Positions 13,805-24,699 of a DNA stretch of 64,000 bases are shown here, piece by piece. The stretch spans positions 16,274,501 to 16,338,500 of the forward strand of contig OY821770.1 in assembly GCA_963682175.1 (NCBI GenBank), given 5' to 3'. Position numbers and translations under genes: made by a program. Under the pieces are notes generated by a model, which was given only the letters and a program-made list of their open reading frames with translations, was not told where the DNA came from and searched no databases. The DNA comes from Triglochin maritima (taxonomy: Eukaryota; Streptophyta; Magnoliopsida; Alismatales; Juncaginaceae). Numbering within the stretch: position 1 is the stretch's first letter; every line of letters starts with the position of its first letter.

Positions 13805-14440
13805 GAGATTGTTAGGTTGGTTGATTGGATTGTTTGGTTAAGTTGTTGGATTTGAATTCTGAATAAAGAAATGTATTGTGTTGTGTATGTCTTAAAATAG
13901 TAATTAATAAAGCTTTTGTCAAATTTGGTTTGGTTGTGTTTTGAGTTATCCGTGATCTACCCAATAATAAGAATAGACAAAATGAATATGGATTACATTT
14001 TCGTTTAATTACTCTAAAAAGAAAGATGAAATTATCTCAACTAGGTAATTTGCCAATTCCAATTTGATTTTGAAGAAAACATCACAATTTGATCAAAATA
14101 CATCAGTTAAGTTCTTCAGGGGAAAATGTATTGGTTCAATCAATCAAATTTTGTTTTGTCTGTACTTTCGGAATCATATCATGAGCATTGATAAATAACT
14201 AACAGCAGATATGATGAAAGCTTATCAACTTTATTTCAGATACAGATAATATCAGAGTTGCCGTTGCTCATGACACTTATCAGTCAAAACTGAAGCAGAG
14301 CCATCTGACTAGAAGCAAAATGAACTTCAAACAAAGTAACTAACCTGCATCAAATTTCAAAAAATTTCAGTTCATGACATTAAACCAGTCGAAGTGAAGC
14401 AAGCAACACAACAATTGCTTGAACCATCCATCTACACACA
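13805..14440. other. AT-rich spacer
   Basis: No gene recognised. The segment near 14400-14440 is probably the 3' untranslated region of the minus-strand exon that ends at 14441. Confidence 0.5.
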
Positions 14441-14624
14441 CTAGTCCTCCTCGGTCTCGAGGAAGCGGAGATGCTCCCCTTCGGACACCGGAAGCCCTTT
14501 CAGCAGGGTCTTACTTGGCGAAAGAGGCATGGCGGCGGCATCAACTTCCTCCTGCCCTTCAATCTCATCATCGCTGTTGTAGACAAACCGAGTGTGTTTT
14601 CCCTCGAACTTAGTTACCTCTGCT
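14441..14624 (-). pseudogene. C-terminal exon of a split plant gene
   Basis: Reads on the minus strand through KFEGKHTRFVYNSDDEIEG to a C-terminus ending GEHLRFLETEED and a TAG stop. I recall this layout (KHTRFVYNSDDEI near the end, then a short LKGLP..GKHLRF tail) from an unnamed acidic plant protein family whose N-terminus starts MATPTPTRRITRSQ. That N-terminus lies at 23397 on the same strand, so both pieces probably come from one gene. The open frame runs straight into retrotransposon LTR sequence at 14625, and the middle of the gene is missing. Function unknown. Confidence 0.6.
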
Positions 14625-15760
14625 GCTCCATACATGGAAGTGACGCATCCCGAACACCCACACTCTTCCCAACGACGGTCCCTCGGCAGGCACGCGGAAC
14701 GCGCCTACCGTCACCTCCCGGCTCACGCACAAGGCGAGGACACGGGTTTCCGTGGACAAAGTTGGCATTCAAAAAGGCAACCATGAATTCTGTCCTTGGC
14801 CCAAACGGTCGACCGGAAGAGGTGATTCGGTCGACCGGTTCCAGAAAGGAATCGGTCGACCGTACGCCTAACACGGTCTACCGCTGCGCTCAAAACACAA
14901 TCCCCAACAGTCTACCGAAGGTCTAAAACCGGTCGACCGAACGAGGTAAAAATCCGGAGTCTGGTCAACATCAAATTCAAATCTCTCGGTCGACCGACTC
15001 AGGGGTCCCAGTCGACCGAAAACTAACATGACATTTCTATATCATTTTAAACTATCGGTCGACCGACTCAGGGGTCTCGGTCGACCGATAACATATAGGG
15101 TCAACCTATTATTCTACGTCATATAACGGTCGACCGAAATAAAACCAACGTCCGAACAACATGCATAATAAACCAATAAACTTAAGTTCCGGTTGACCGA
15201 ACCCAAGGACACGGTCGACCGAAACACAACAGACAGACAAAATACATGCATTCGGTCGACAACCCGAAGGGTCCGGTCGACCGTTGGTCGTCTTCAACCT
15301 CGCGCCAGCCGAGGTTTTCCATGAAAACAACGCCGGAGAGGTCTCCGACCTCCCCGTACGACCAACACAACCCTCCCACAAGGGTTAGGAACCACAAAAC
15401 CACACTAACGAGTCGACATACCTTTCACCCGCGTGAAGTCGACGGTGCCGGAGCTCCTACGCCTCGCGTCCGATAGACCTCGATCACGCGTTGCGCCTCT
15501 CCCGCACGAGCACCTTCCTCGCCCGACGCCTCCGCAGCTGCTCCACCAACACGCGCACCAACAAGGAAAGGAAGGAATGAGGGAAAGGAAGGAGAAGAAA
15601 AGAAGAAAGAAGAAAAGCTTGGGTTATAAACCCGAAAACGCTACAGTGCACGCCTCCTACACCTCTCACCCATCACTAGGACACTGCTCATCACTCCTTC
15701 CCCATGCAAACCCTCTCTCTAATCCGCGATTAACCCTAATCAAGGGTTAGGGTTCTAACA
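14625..15760 (-). repeat. Truncated 3' LTR of gypsy element 1
   Basis: Matches 21316-22449 of the 5' LTR with a few per cent divergence. The distal 990 bp or so of the LTR (equivalent to 20324-21315) is missing at the junction with the host exon at 14624/14625. It contains the paired CGGTCGACCG array. Confidence 0.9.
14794..15285. repeat. Paired CGGTCGACCG array in 3' LTR of element 1
   Basis: About 14 copies of GGTCGACCG or one-base variants. Many are paired with a spacer of about 12 bases. It is the sister of the array at 21497-21972. Confidence 0.9.
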
Positions 15761-15803
15761 ATTCTCCCAACTTAAAAGGATTTCGTCCCGAAATCAAAGC
15801 AAA

Positions 15804-17333
15804 CTACTCACCGAAAAGCTCTGGATACTGCCGTCTGACTTCCTCCTTGATCTCCCAAGTGGCCTCACGCTCACTGTGATGCTGCCACCTGACCTTCACC
15901 ATCGGAATGGTCCTCCTCCTGAGCTGATGATCCATGCAATCGACTATCTCGACTGGTCTCTCCTCGAGCGACAAGTCCTGCTGAATCTCTGACACTGCTA
16001 TCTCAATCACGTGGGCTGGATATGTCACGTACTTCCTCAACATCGATACATGGAAGACGTTGTGAAGACCTGAAAACTGCGGCGGCAAGGCAATCCGGTA
16101 GGCAACCTCTCCAACTCGGTCGAGGATCTCAAACGGCCCAACATATCTCGGACTGAGCTTCCCCCTCTTCCCAAATCTCATCAAACCTCGGGCTGGGGAA
16201 ATCTTCAGAAACACATGGTCGCCGACCTCGAAACTCAACACCCGTCTGCGTCGATCAGCATAACTCTTCTGCCTGCTCTGTGCTGTGGCCAGCCTCCTCC
16301 TGATCACATCCACCTTCTCTGCATACATCTGCACGATCTCTGGCCCCACTAACTTCCTCTCGCCCACATCACTCCAGCATACCGGTGATCTGCAAGGCCT
16401 CCCGTACAAAGCCTCGTACGGTGCCATCCCAATACTCGAGTGGTAGCTGTTGTTGTAGGCGAACTCTATCAGCGGCAAGCGCTCATCCCAGTGCGCTGAC
16501 CAATCCAGTGTGCATGCTCTCAGCATATCCTCCAGGGTCTGAATCGTCCTCTCTGACTGACCATCTGTCTGCGGATGAAACGCTGTACTGAACCTCAGAC
16601 GCGTCCCCAAAGCGTGCTGCAGACTCCCCCAAAATCTGGAAGTGAATCGAGGGTCTCGATCAGAGATGATGCTCACTGGTATTCCATTCAACCTGACTAT
16701 CTCCTCCACGTACAACTTAGCTAGACCCTCCAGAGGCAACGTGGTCCTGATCGCTAAGAAATGCGCCGACTTGGTCAGTCGATCGACTATCACCCAAATC
16801 GCGTCGTGGAATCTCCTCGTCTTCGGCAATCCTGTGACGAAATCCATCGTCACGTGCTCCCACTTCCACTCAGGAAGCTCAATACACTGCATCGGTCCTG
16901 CTGGCCTGTGATGCTCAATCTTCACCTGCTGACAGACCAAGCACCGCTCCACAAACTCTACGATGTCCCTCTTCATGCCCTTCCACCAGAAGTTCCGCTG
17001 CAGGTCCCTATACATCTTCGTGCTCCCCGGGTGAATGGTGTATCTCGCTCTGTGTGCCTCCTCCATGATGTCATCTCTCAGCCCATCGAACTTCGGCACC
17101 CAGATCCGACTCCTGAACCTCAAACCACCATCGACCCCTACACTGAAGTCTGATCCATCCCTAGAAGCTAACTGTAGCAGACCAACCAACTCATCATCCC
17201 CTGTTGAGCCTGAACCACTCGTGAGACCGTCTGCGGCTCCACCCAAAGCCCAACAATCATTGCTCCCTCTGAACCCTCTGTGAATGGTCTCCACTCTAAC
17301 AATGCCTCGAGTAGCCTCCACTCCTGGATGCAC
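15804..17333 (-). pseudogene. gypsy element 1 integrase
   Basis: An open stretch of about 480 residues with an HHCC zinc-finger region (CLVCQQVK near residue 135) and the DDE core: TMDFVTGLP, then SDRDPRF, then HPQTDGQSERT with the downstream Glu. The C-terminal part (LSPRYVGPFEILDRVGEVAYR, followed by a VKVRWQHHSEREATWE module) resembles the chromodomain-like tail of the Tekay/Del chromovirus group. It is joined to RNase H by a frameshift near 17200. It would insert cDNA into the genome. The module itself looks intact, but the polyprotein is broken. Confidence 0.9.
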
Positions 17334-18784
17334 AGACTCGCAACTGAAACCTCCACCTTCCTGCTCAGCGCATCGGCAACCGAATTCGCCTTCCCCGGAT
17401 GATAGGAAATGGTGAAGTCGTAGTCCTTAATGAACTCAAGCCATCTGCGCTGCCTCATATTCAGCTCCTTCTGCGAGAACAAGTACTTCAGGCTCTGATG
17501 ATCTGTGAAGACCTCGAACTGCTCGCCATACAGATAGTGCCGCCAGGTCTTCAACGCGTGAACTACTGCTGCCAACTCCAGATCATGAGTAGGGTAGTTC
17601 TTCTCGTGCACCTTCAGCTGCCTCGAAGCGTACGCGACCACCTTCCCATGCTGCATCAGAACACAACCCAAGCCTATCCCTGATGCATCGCTGTATATCA
17701 CATAACCTCCACTGCCACTCGGTAGAGTCAGAATAGGTGCTGTCGTCAATCGCCTCTTCAGCTCCTGGAAGCTGTCCTCGCACTTCTGGGACCAAACAAA
17801 CTTGACGCCCTTCTGCGTCAACGTTGTCAGTGGCGACACAAGTCTGGAGAAATCCTGAATGAACCGTTTGTAATACCCTGCCAGTCCCACAAAACTCCTG
17901 ATCTCCGTCATGCTCGTCGGGGCTCTCCACTTAGTCACAACCTCGATTTTCGCCGGATCTACTGATATCCCATCTACTGACACAATATGCCCCAGAAAAG
18001 CCACCTGATCCAACCAAAACTCACACTTCGTGTACTTGGCATAAAGCTGTTGATCCCTCAAGATGCCAAGCACAATTCTCAGGTGCTCTCGATGCTGCTC
18101 CCTGTCAGGCGAGTATACCAAGATGTCATCCACGAACACCACGACAAATCTGTCAAGGTACGACTGGAAGGTCATATTCATAAAATCCATGAATGCTGCA
18201 GGTGCATTCGTCAGTCCAAATGGCATCACCAAGAACTCGTAGTGGTCGTACTGCGTCCTGAAGGCTGTCTTCTGAACATTTGCCTCCCTGATCCGCAACT
18301 GGTGATAACCCGAACGCAGATCGATCTTCGAGAACACTCTCGCCGTCTGCAACTGATCAAACAAGTCATCAATCCTAGGCAAAGGGTACCGGTTCCGAAC
18401 GGTAACCTTATTCAGCATCCTGTAGTCAATGCACATCCGCAACGATCCATCATTCTTCTTCACGAAGAGCACAGGCGCTCCCCATGGAGAAACACTCGGT
18501 CGAATGAACCCGGACTCCATCAACTCCTGCAACTGCTTCTTCAGTTCTGTCAACTCAGTAGGTGCCATACGATAAGGTGCCTTCGACTGAGGTGTCGTAC
18601 CCGCAACCAACTCGATGTTGAACTCGATCTCTCGGTGCGGCGGTAATGCTGGAATCTCTGCTGGAAACACATCTGGGAACTCTATATCCTCCAGTCTCCT
18701 CGTCTCAGGATCAAGAACTACCAGCGTGGCCACAAATGCTCTGCATCCCTGCTGTATCAGTCTCTGTGCCTTAACCGCAGACAC
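17168..18784 (-). pseudogene. gypsy element 1 reverse transcriptase and RNase H
   Basis: Long open frame with RT motifs in order: [20 protein letters not shown], the [14 protein letters not shown] block, [12 protein letters not shown], and the catalytic FVDDILVYS. RNase H follows ([15 protein letters not shown], then [10 protein letters not shown]). The frame begins just after the protease linker and is separated from it by a frameshift near 18785. It ends in a frameshift before the integrase. Confidence 0.92.
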
Positions 18785-18786
18785 AA

Positions 18787-20195
18787 TCAGACGACCCCTC
18801 TGCTCCTCGCACCTCTGATCAGAACATCTGGCAAGCCCTCCATCGGAATCAGGATCTTCTTCTCACGGCAAAAGACTCGCACGTCGTACTGTGACAGCCA
18901 GTCCATCCCCAGTATGACGTCGAAATCCTCCATCGGTAACAAGACCAGATCTGCCGGAAAATCATGGTCTCCCGAAGCAACTGTGGTGCCGGGGAAAAAG
19001 CTCCACATAGTGCCCACCTCACCCATGGGCGTGCTGACCTCCAACACATCAGTCAGCAGCACAGGAGTCCGACCCCTCGCCAGCAAACTTCTCCGAAATG
19101 AAGGAGTGAGTGGCGCCGCAATCAAACAACACACGCGCAACTAAGCCAGAAACAGAAAGAGTACCTTCCACGACGGTATTGGAGTCCCTCGCCTCCTCAG
19201 CCTGAATAGTGAAGACTCGTCCGGTCTTCCTGCCCTGTCCTGGTGAAACAACTGATCGACTGCCTCCGCCTCTGCCTACTGCTGGTGGTCCTGGCCTCCT
19301 GCTCGGCTCTCCCTGTCTCTGAGGACAATCCCGGACGAAATGTCCCATCTGACCGCAACCCATACATGCTCCAGTCCGACAGGGACACTCCTGTCCTGGA
19401 TGAAACCTCCCGCAGTAAGTGCACGCTCCAGACTGACGTGCTCCTCCTCCATCAAACCTGGGCCTCTTGCCCGAGTTTCCTGCTCCACGACCGGCTACAC
19501 GGCTACCAGTGCTCACTGGTGCCTTCCTCGCCTCCTGAAGACACTCCCTCTGGTCCTGCTCTATGATCGTAGCATGCTTCACCGCATCTGCAAGGGTCCA
19601 CGGCATGTTGTTGATCACCCGAGATCAAAGCGGTTGCCTCAGTCCCTTCACGAACTTCCTCGCCCGCTGCTCTGGGTCACACAAATCTCTGGGCAATAAC
19701 GCTCTAAGGCGTTGAACCTGCTGATGTAGCTCGCCAGAGTCATCTCCTTCTGCTCGAGCGACATGAAATCCTCCCGCTTTTGATCCCTGACGTGCTGGGG
19801 AAAGTACTGCTCATGGAACACCTCTAAGAACTCCTCCCAGCTGACATCCACACGGTCATCAAACAACACCGTGGATGTGGACCTCCACCAGTTGGCGGCC
19901 TCGCCATCGAACACATAGGTGGTCAGCTCCACCATCCTCTCTGGTGCTACTCCAATAACGCGGAAGATCTTCTCCATCCTAAAGACCCAGTCCTCCGCAA
20001 TCTCCGGAGCCCTCCTGCCATCAAAAGTCGGTGGGTGCTGACGCATGAACCGATCGTGCTAAGCTCCCACCCCGCCCTGTGCACTCTGAGCTGCCTGACG
20101 CTCCAGGAACTCGCCCAACCTGTCCCAATGAGCACCTGAAGTGTCATCACTGGGATCGCGATCGCGTGGAGAACTCATCACGCGCCTAGGTGCCA
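18787..20195 (-). pseudogene. gypsy element 1 gag and protease
   Basis: Gag starts at MAPRRVMSS (about 20195). An in-frame TAG lies at 20059-20061, after which the same frame continues to 19648. A frameshift leads to 19618, where a zinc knuckle (CGQMGHFVRDC) and the aspartic protease motif VLFDCGATHSFIS are read. A further frameshift near 19050 leads to the protease C-terminal part (VILGMDWLSQYDV). At least four lesions, so the polyprotein is not functional as it stands. Confidence 0.88.
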
Positions 20196-20308
20196 TCTGA
20201 CAGAAGAAACAATCACCAACTTCAGCCATGAATGCATGCCAAAAATATAAATGCATGAGTCCTATTACTACAAGGGTGATTTCATTGGGAACCGCATAGG
20301 AATCGACC

Positions 20309-20320
20309 GCTCTGATACCA
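20309..20320 (-). other. Primer-binding site of gypsy element 1
   Basis: The minus strand reads TGGTATCAGAGC, the usual complement of plant initiator tRNA-Met, three bases inside the 5' LTR edge. Confidence 0.9.
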
Positions 20321-20323
20321 AAT

Positions 20324-22449
20324 TGTAACATCCCGAAACAGCGGAAATTTAAAAATTTATAATCAAGACACAGGAACTCAATAATCAAAGACGGGACTGT
20401 TACTTCTTATAAAACAAATAGCGATCCACCAAAATTACATCAGAGTTTGTCAAAATGATACATGATTACAACAAAACGACAACAGAAGATAAAACGTAAT
20501 CATGTCGACCTCAGCGGTCCGAGAAGAGGATCCAACTCCAAAATGCGCGTGCCCGCCGATCACCACCCAACTGGACCTACTGCGGTCCTGAAAATATATA
20601 ACAACAATGCCTGAGTTTCCAGAAGTAAACCCCGTATGCCAACTCACCTATATGCATGCATTACACAAATAAACCTATCATACTAGTAGCATGTCATGAC
20701 ATCGACAGAAAGGAAAACAGTTCCCCCGAAGGGTAAAACGGGACATCAGTCCGACAGTCAACATCGGGTCTCCCGAGGAGACCTACTGCAGGCACATGCA
20801 GTCTTACAGCACGTGACATCGCACCCCCCACACGCGGCTAAACTACTCAAGGGTTCAGAGGGAGCCTCTGTCACGCCTGCGCGCCGATAGAATACAGATC
20901 TGCAAATCTCTGTGGTCGGAGCCACTGGTACCAACGGGGCTGTCGCCCGGAAGGTATAACATTATCTCGATAGGTGCCCAGTCGAGGAATCAACGTAGCC
21001 GGAACAACCTCGGCCCAACAATCATCATCGCCGGCACAACCTCGGCGGCATCACCGGCACAACATCGATGGTCCATCACAACGTCCGACACAACATCAGA
21101 CGGGTCCAGACCGAAGTCTGCCAGGTCATCAGGCTCCACGAGCTGCAAACACCAACCGCGCCGCTATAAAAGCAGGGCAGCGACCTCCGTAGCCCGTAGG
21201 TCGGTAGTCACCTCACCCAACGGTAGTTGCGTGCCCGCACAAACATCAACATTGGGATCCGCGATCCCTCAGGCCTGCTATACAATAAGTCCAATCCATC
21301 CAACACATTAGTCACGCTCCATACATGGAAGTGACGCGTCCCGAACACCCACACTCTTCCCAACGACGGTCCCTCGGCAGGCACGCGGAACGCGCCTACC
21401 GTCACCTCCCGGCTCACGCACAAGACGAGGACACGGGTTTCCGTGGACAAAGTTGGCATTCAAAAAGGCAACCATGAATTCTGTCATTGGCCCAAACGGT
21501 CGACCGGAAGAGGTGATTCGGTCGACCGGTTCCAGAAAGGAATCAGTCGACCGTACGCCTAACACGGTCTACCGCTGTGCTCAAAACACAATCCCCAACG
21601 GTCTACCGAAGGTCTAAAACCGGTCGACCGAACGAGGTCAAAATCCGGAGTCTGGTCAACATCAAATTCAAATCTCTCGGTCGACCGACTCAGGGGTCCC
21701 GGTCGACCGAAAATAACATGACATTTCTATATCATTTTAAACTATCGGTCGACCGACTCAGGGGTCTCGGTCGACCGATAACATATAGGGTCAACCTATT
21801 ATTCTACGTCATATAACGGTCGACCGAAATAAAACCAACGTCCAAAAAACATGCATAATAAACCAATAAACTTAAGTTCCGGTCGACCGAACCCAAGGAC
21901 ATGGTCGACCGAAACACAACAGACAGACAAAATACATGCATTCGGTCGACCGCCCGAAGGGTCCGGTCGACCGTTGGTCGTCTTCAACCTCGCGCCAGCC
22001 GAGGTTTTCCATGAAAACACGCCGGAGAGGTCTCCGACCTTCCCGTACGACCAACACAACCCTCCCACAAGGGTTAGGAACCACAAAACCACACTAACGA
22101 GTCGACATACCTTTCACCCGCGTGAAGTCGACGGTGCCGGAGTTCCTACGCCTCGCCTCCGATAGACCTCGATCACGCGTTGCGCCTCTCCCGCACGAGC
22201 ACCTTCCTCGCCCGACGCCTCCGCAGCTGCTCCACCAACACGCGCACCAGCAAGGAAAGGAAGGAATGAGGGAAAGGAAGGAGAAGAAAAGAAGAAAGAA
22301 GAAAAGCTTGGGTTATAAACCCGAAAACACTACAGTGCACGCCTCCTACACCTCTCACCCATCACCAGGACACTGCACATCACTCCTTCCCCATGCAAAC
22401 CCTTTCTCCAATCCGTGATTAACCCTAATCAAGGGTTAGGGTTCTAACA
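20324..22449 (-). repeat. Complete 5' LTR of gypsy element 1
   Basis: A 2126-bp LTR. On the + strand it starts TGTAACATCCCG beside the primer-binding site and ends AGGGTTCTAACA. It lies within an intron of the split host gene. The + end contains inverted telobox-like words (AACCCTAA and GGGTTAGGG). Confidence 0.9.
21497..21972. repeat. Paired CGGTCGACCG array in 5' LTR of element 1
   Basis: About 14 GGTCGACCG copies or one-base variants. Group starts fall near 21497, 21545, 21597, 21677, 21744, 21816, 21879 and 21941. Two consecutive pairs share the spacer ACTCAGGGGTC, which suggests local duplication. Confidence 0.9.
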
Positions 22450-22982
22450 TTCACAGGTAAGAACATTAAGAGCTAAAGTATATACTTGATTCTCATGGTT
22501 TCACATTAGTAGATGGCCTAAAGAACGTAAAAGTTAAAGCACAAATTGACCCAAGATGGAATAAATGGTTGATTGAAAGAAAGGAACAAACCCAAGTAAG
22601 GAACCAACATGGAAAAATGTTACAAAAATGTAGCACCTAGCATAAAATAATATCGGAGAATTAAGAAAATATACAAAGAAACTTACCCCACACCATAGAT
22701 AAAAAAACCCAAACAAAAAAAATTCAAAAAAACTGAAATAAAATTTAAAAGCTCACTCAAGAACAAAGGAATGTATAGAAACAAAACACAAAATGATCTA
22801 AACAAACGATTGCTAGACTAAAAGGAGCTGTAAAAGGGAAAGTAATAAACTGACTACGAAAGGAAAAAGAAGTTGCAAATAACGAAATAAACTAAACCTA
22901 TAGTAGAAAGAAGTAACAAACACTAGGAAAAGGATTAAAGAAAACCAATCAAGAAACCAATTAAGGTTCCAACGACACACAC

Positions 22983-23397
22983 CTTAGTCTCAACTTCGGA
23001 AGCTTCTTCCATAACTTCTTCGATGGCGATCTCTGGTGCCGACTTCTCGTCCTCTTCCAGCGCTTTCCCCAGAAGGCTCTTCACCTGATCCCTGATGAAC
23101 ACCTCTCCAGATTCAGTAGTAATCTTCTTCTTACCCATCAGAGAAGAAGGCGTTTTCGACCCGTCCGCCGCAACTCCTGCGATCGGGGAGTCGTTACTGA
23201 TATCCACAAGAGCAACCCGAGAGGTCGCTTTCTTCTCTTCTGCAAAAAAATGAGAAGGATTTTGCGACTTATGAGTTCTGAGTTTTATGTTGGAAGCTCA
23301 CACTTTAATGAAAACGACGACTCGTTCGCGTACCGAGAGGGGCCAGAGAGACGGCTTGGGATCTTGTGATTCTTCTTGTTGGTGTTGGGGTCGCCAT
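22983..23397 (-). pseudogene. 5' exons of a split plant gene (MATPTPTRRITRSQ family)
   Basis: Exon 1 is 23334-23397 and exon 2 is 22983-23239, with GT-AG borders and a joined frame of 107 codons. The protein starts MATPTPTRRITRSQAVSLAP. It continues with DISNDSPIAGVA and TPSSLMGKKK, then FIRDQVKSLLGKALEEDE. I recall the same order in an unnamed, acidic, plant-specific family. Its role is unknown to me. The start is supported by a TATA box and a pyrimidine-rich leader upstream. Downstream of exon 2 the intron runs into the gypsy LTR at 22449, and the probable last exon is at 14441-14624. Exons between them are not visible. Confidence 0.65.
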
Positions 23398-23419
23398 TGC
23401 TGGAGAAACCTGAGGTGGT

Positions 23420-23422
<3 letters not shown>

Positions 23423-23451
<29 letters not shown>
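23423..23451 (-). repeat. GA/CT microsatellite in 5' leader
   Basis: About 14 GA units (CT on the gene strand) lie between the TATA box and the ATG at 23397. Confidence 0.9.
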
Positions 23452-23455
<4 letters not shown>

Positions 23456-23496
23456 ATGATTGTGAGATATATGAAGAGGTTGGAGGGTTTTGGGGG

Positions 23497-23504
23497 TTTA
23501 TATA
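23497..23504 (-). promoter_or_regulatory. TATA box of the split gene
   Basis: TATATAAA on the minus strand, about 100 bases before the ATG at 23397. A start site near 23470 would give a CT-rich leader, typical of plant promoters. Confidence 0.6.
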
Positions 23505-23519
23505 GTCTGTTTTTTTGAA

Positions 23520-24229
23520 CTAGATGTGACCGTTGGAAGATGCTTTAGAGTTAGATGTGATTTATTTATTGCGAAATCATTAATTAGCCATTTGTGTCAG
23601 GATTAGATGGGTAAGAATGTGACTCTTTTTTGGACTTAGTAGTTCTCAAGTTCCGTTCTTTAGTTACCATCGCATGTAAAATTTCCATAGTTACCATCGC
23701 AAGGAGATTAGTTAGGGGTCCATTCCAAATTCATCTCAAATCTTTCACATCTTTGGTTTGAAGTTTAGCATCGATTTCCTAACAAATTAACAAAAAAGGT
23801 TATGATTTTTTTAATTTTCTGAATCAATAACTGAAGGAGAAAATTAGGGTATGATTTCCTTCATACGATTAGATAGATTGTACTCACACTGTCATTACAA
23901 GTTTACAACGACTAACTAAGTTGAGATTTTTCCTTGACAGGATGAAGACGGGTATTGTATTATCCTTTAATTAAGTTATATTATTAGAAAGGATCAATCC
24001 AGCAAATGGAAGATGGCTATGTGAATGAGTTTTTTTTCTGAAATTAGTTTGATGCTCACATTCTGCACCTAAATTAAATATGTACACGTGTTGTTAACGA
24101 TCCATGAATGTCATTAGTCACGTGTCAAACTTAGAAAACTTTAACATTTAAATATTCTTAAATATCAATATTATAAAAAAGTTTTGTCGGGATACCATTC
24201 GAAATTACATAATTACACATTCACCATGT
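23520..24229. other. Intergenic, upstream of the split gene
   Basis: AT-rich. TTAGTTACCATCGCA-like words occur twice near 23660-23700. No gene recognised. Confidence 0.5.
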
Positions 24230-24699
24230 ATTCTTAAAGAGAATTACTATTCATCGTCGGAAAACTACTTAAATCGTCCCAACAATTATCGTTTTGTCAT
24301 TCACAAATCATTTGATACCCATTTCGTCTCGTGTCTTAAAACAAGATTTTTGTTTCAATTTTCCTCACATTCTCAATACCAACACCACGAAATGTCTCGC
24401 GAAACGCCTAAATCTGGTGAAGTAAGTGGGGGGAATTTTTTTCCGTCTCAGTCGTCTAACTAAGCCGCCCCCCAATGAGGAGGCGTCCCAACCAGACGCC
24501 CCATCCTTGGGGGCGACGACTTAGCCAGATGCCTCATCTTTTGATGAGACGTCTCTCTAAACCGTCGTGCCTAAGGAGGGGGCGGCCCAGCCAGACGCCT
24601 CCCTTCAAGTAAGGGGCGTCCCAGCCAGACACCTCATTTTTTTAAAATTTATTTATGTTGTCTTATTTTAAATTATTTCAGGTTCTGTTGCAAGATTTC

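Larger units (their letters stand above)
14625..22449 (-). mobile_element. Ty3/gypsy LTR retrotransposon 1
   Basis: A minus-strand element with a complete 5' LTR (20324-22449), a primer-binding site complementary to initiator tRNA-Met (20309-20320), gag, protease, reverse transcriptase, RNase H and integrase in that order, a purine-rich tract (15761-15785) and a 3' LTR that is cut short (14625-15760). The order protease-RT-RNase H-integrase is that of Ty3/gypsy. LTR ends are TG...CA. The shared LTR parts differ at roughly 25-30 positions over 1.13 kb by hand count, so the insertion is fairly recent. The coding region carries a stop and several frameshifts. Confidence 0.93.

Noticed and set aside
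21480..22165. Possible protein from frames reading SVDR/GRP repeats in the LTRs
   Set aside because: The residue repeats are only the translation of GGTCGACCG. The frames are short and shift between LTR copies.
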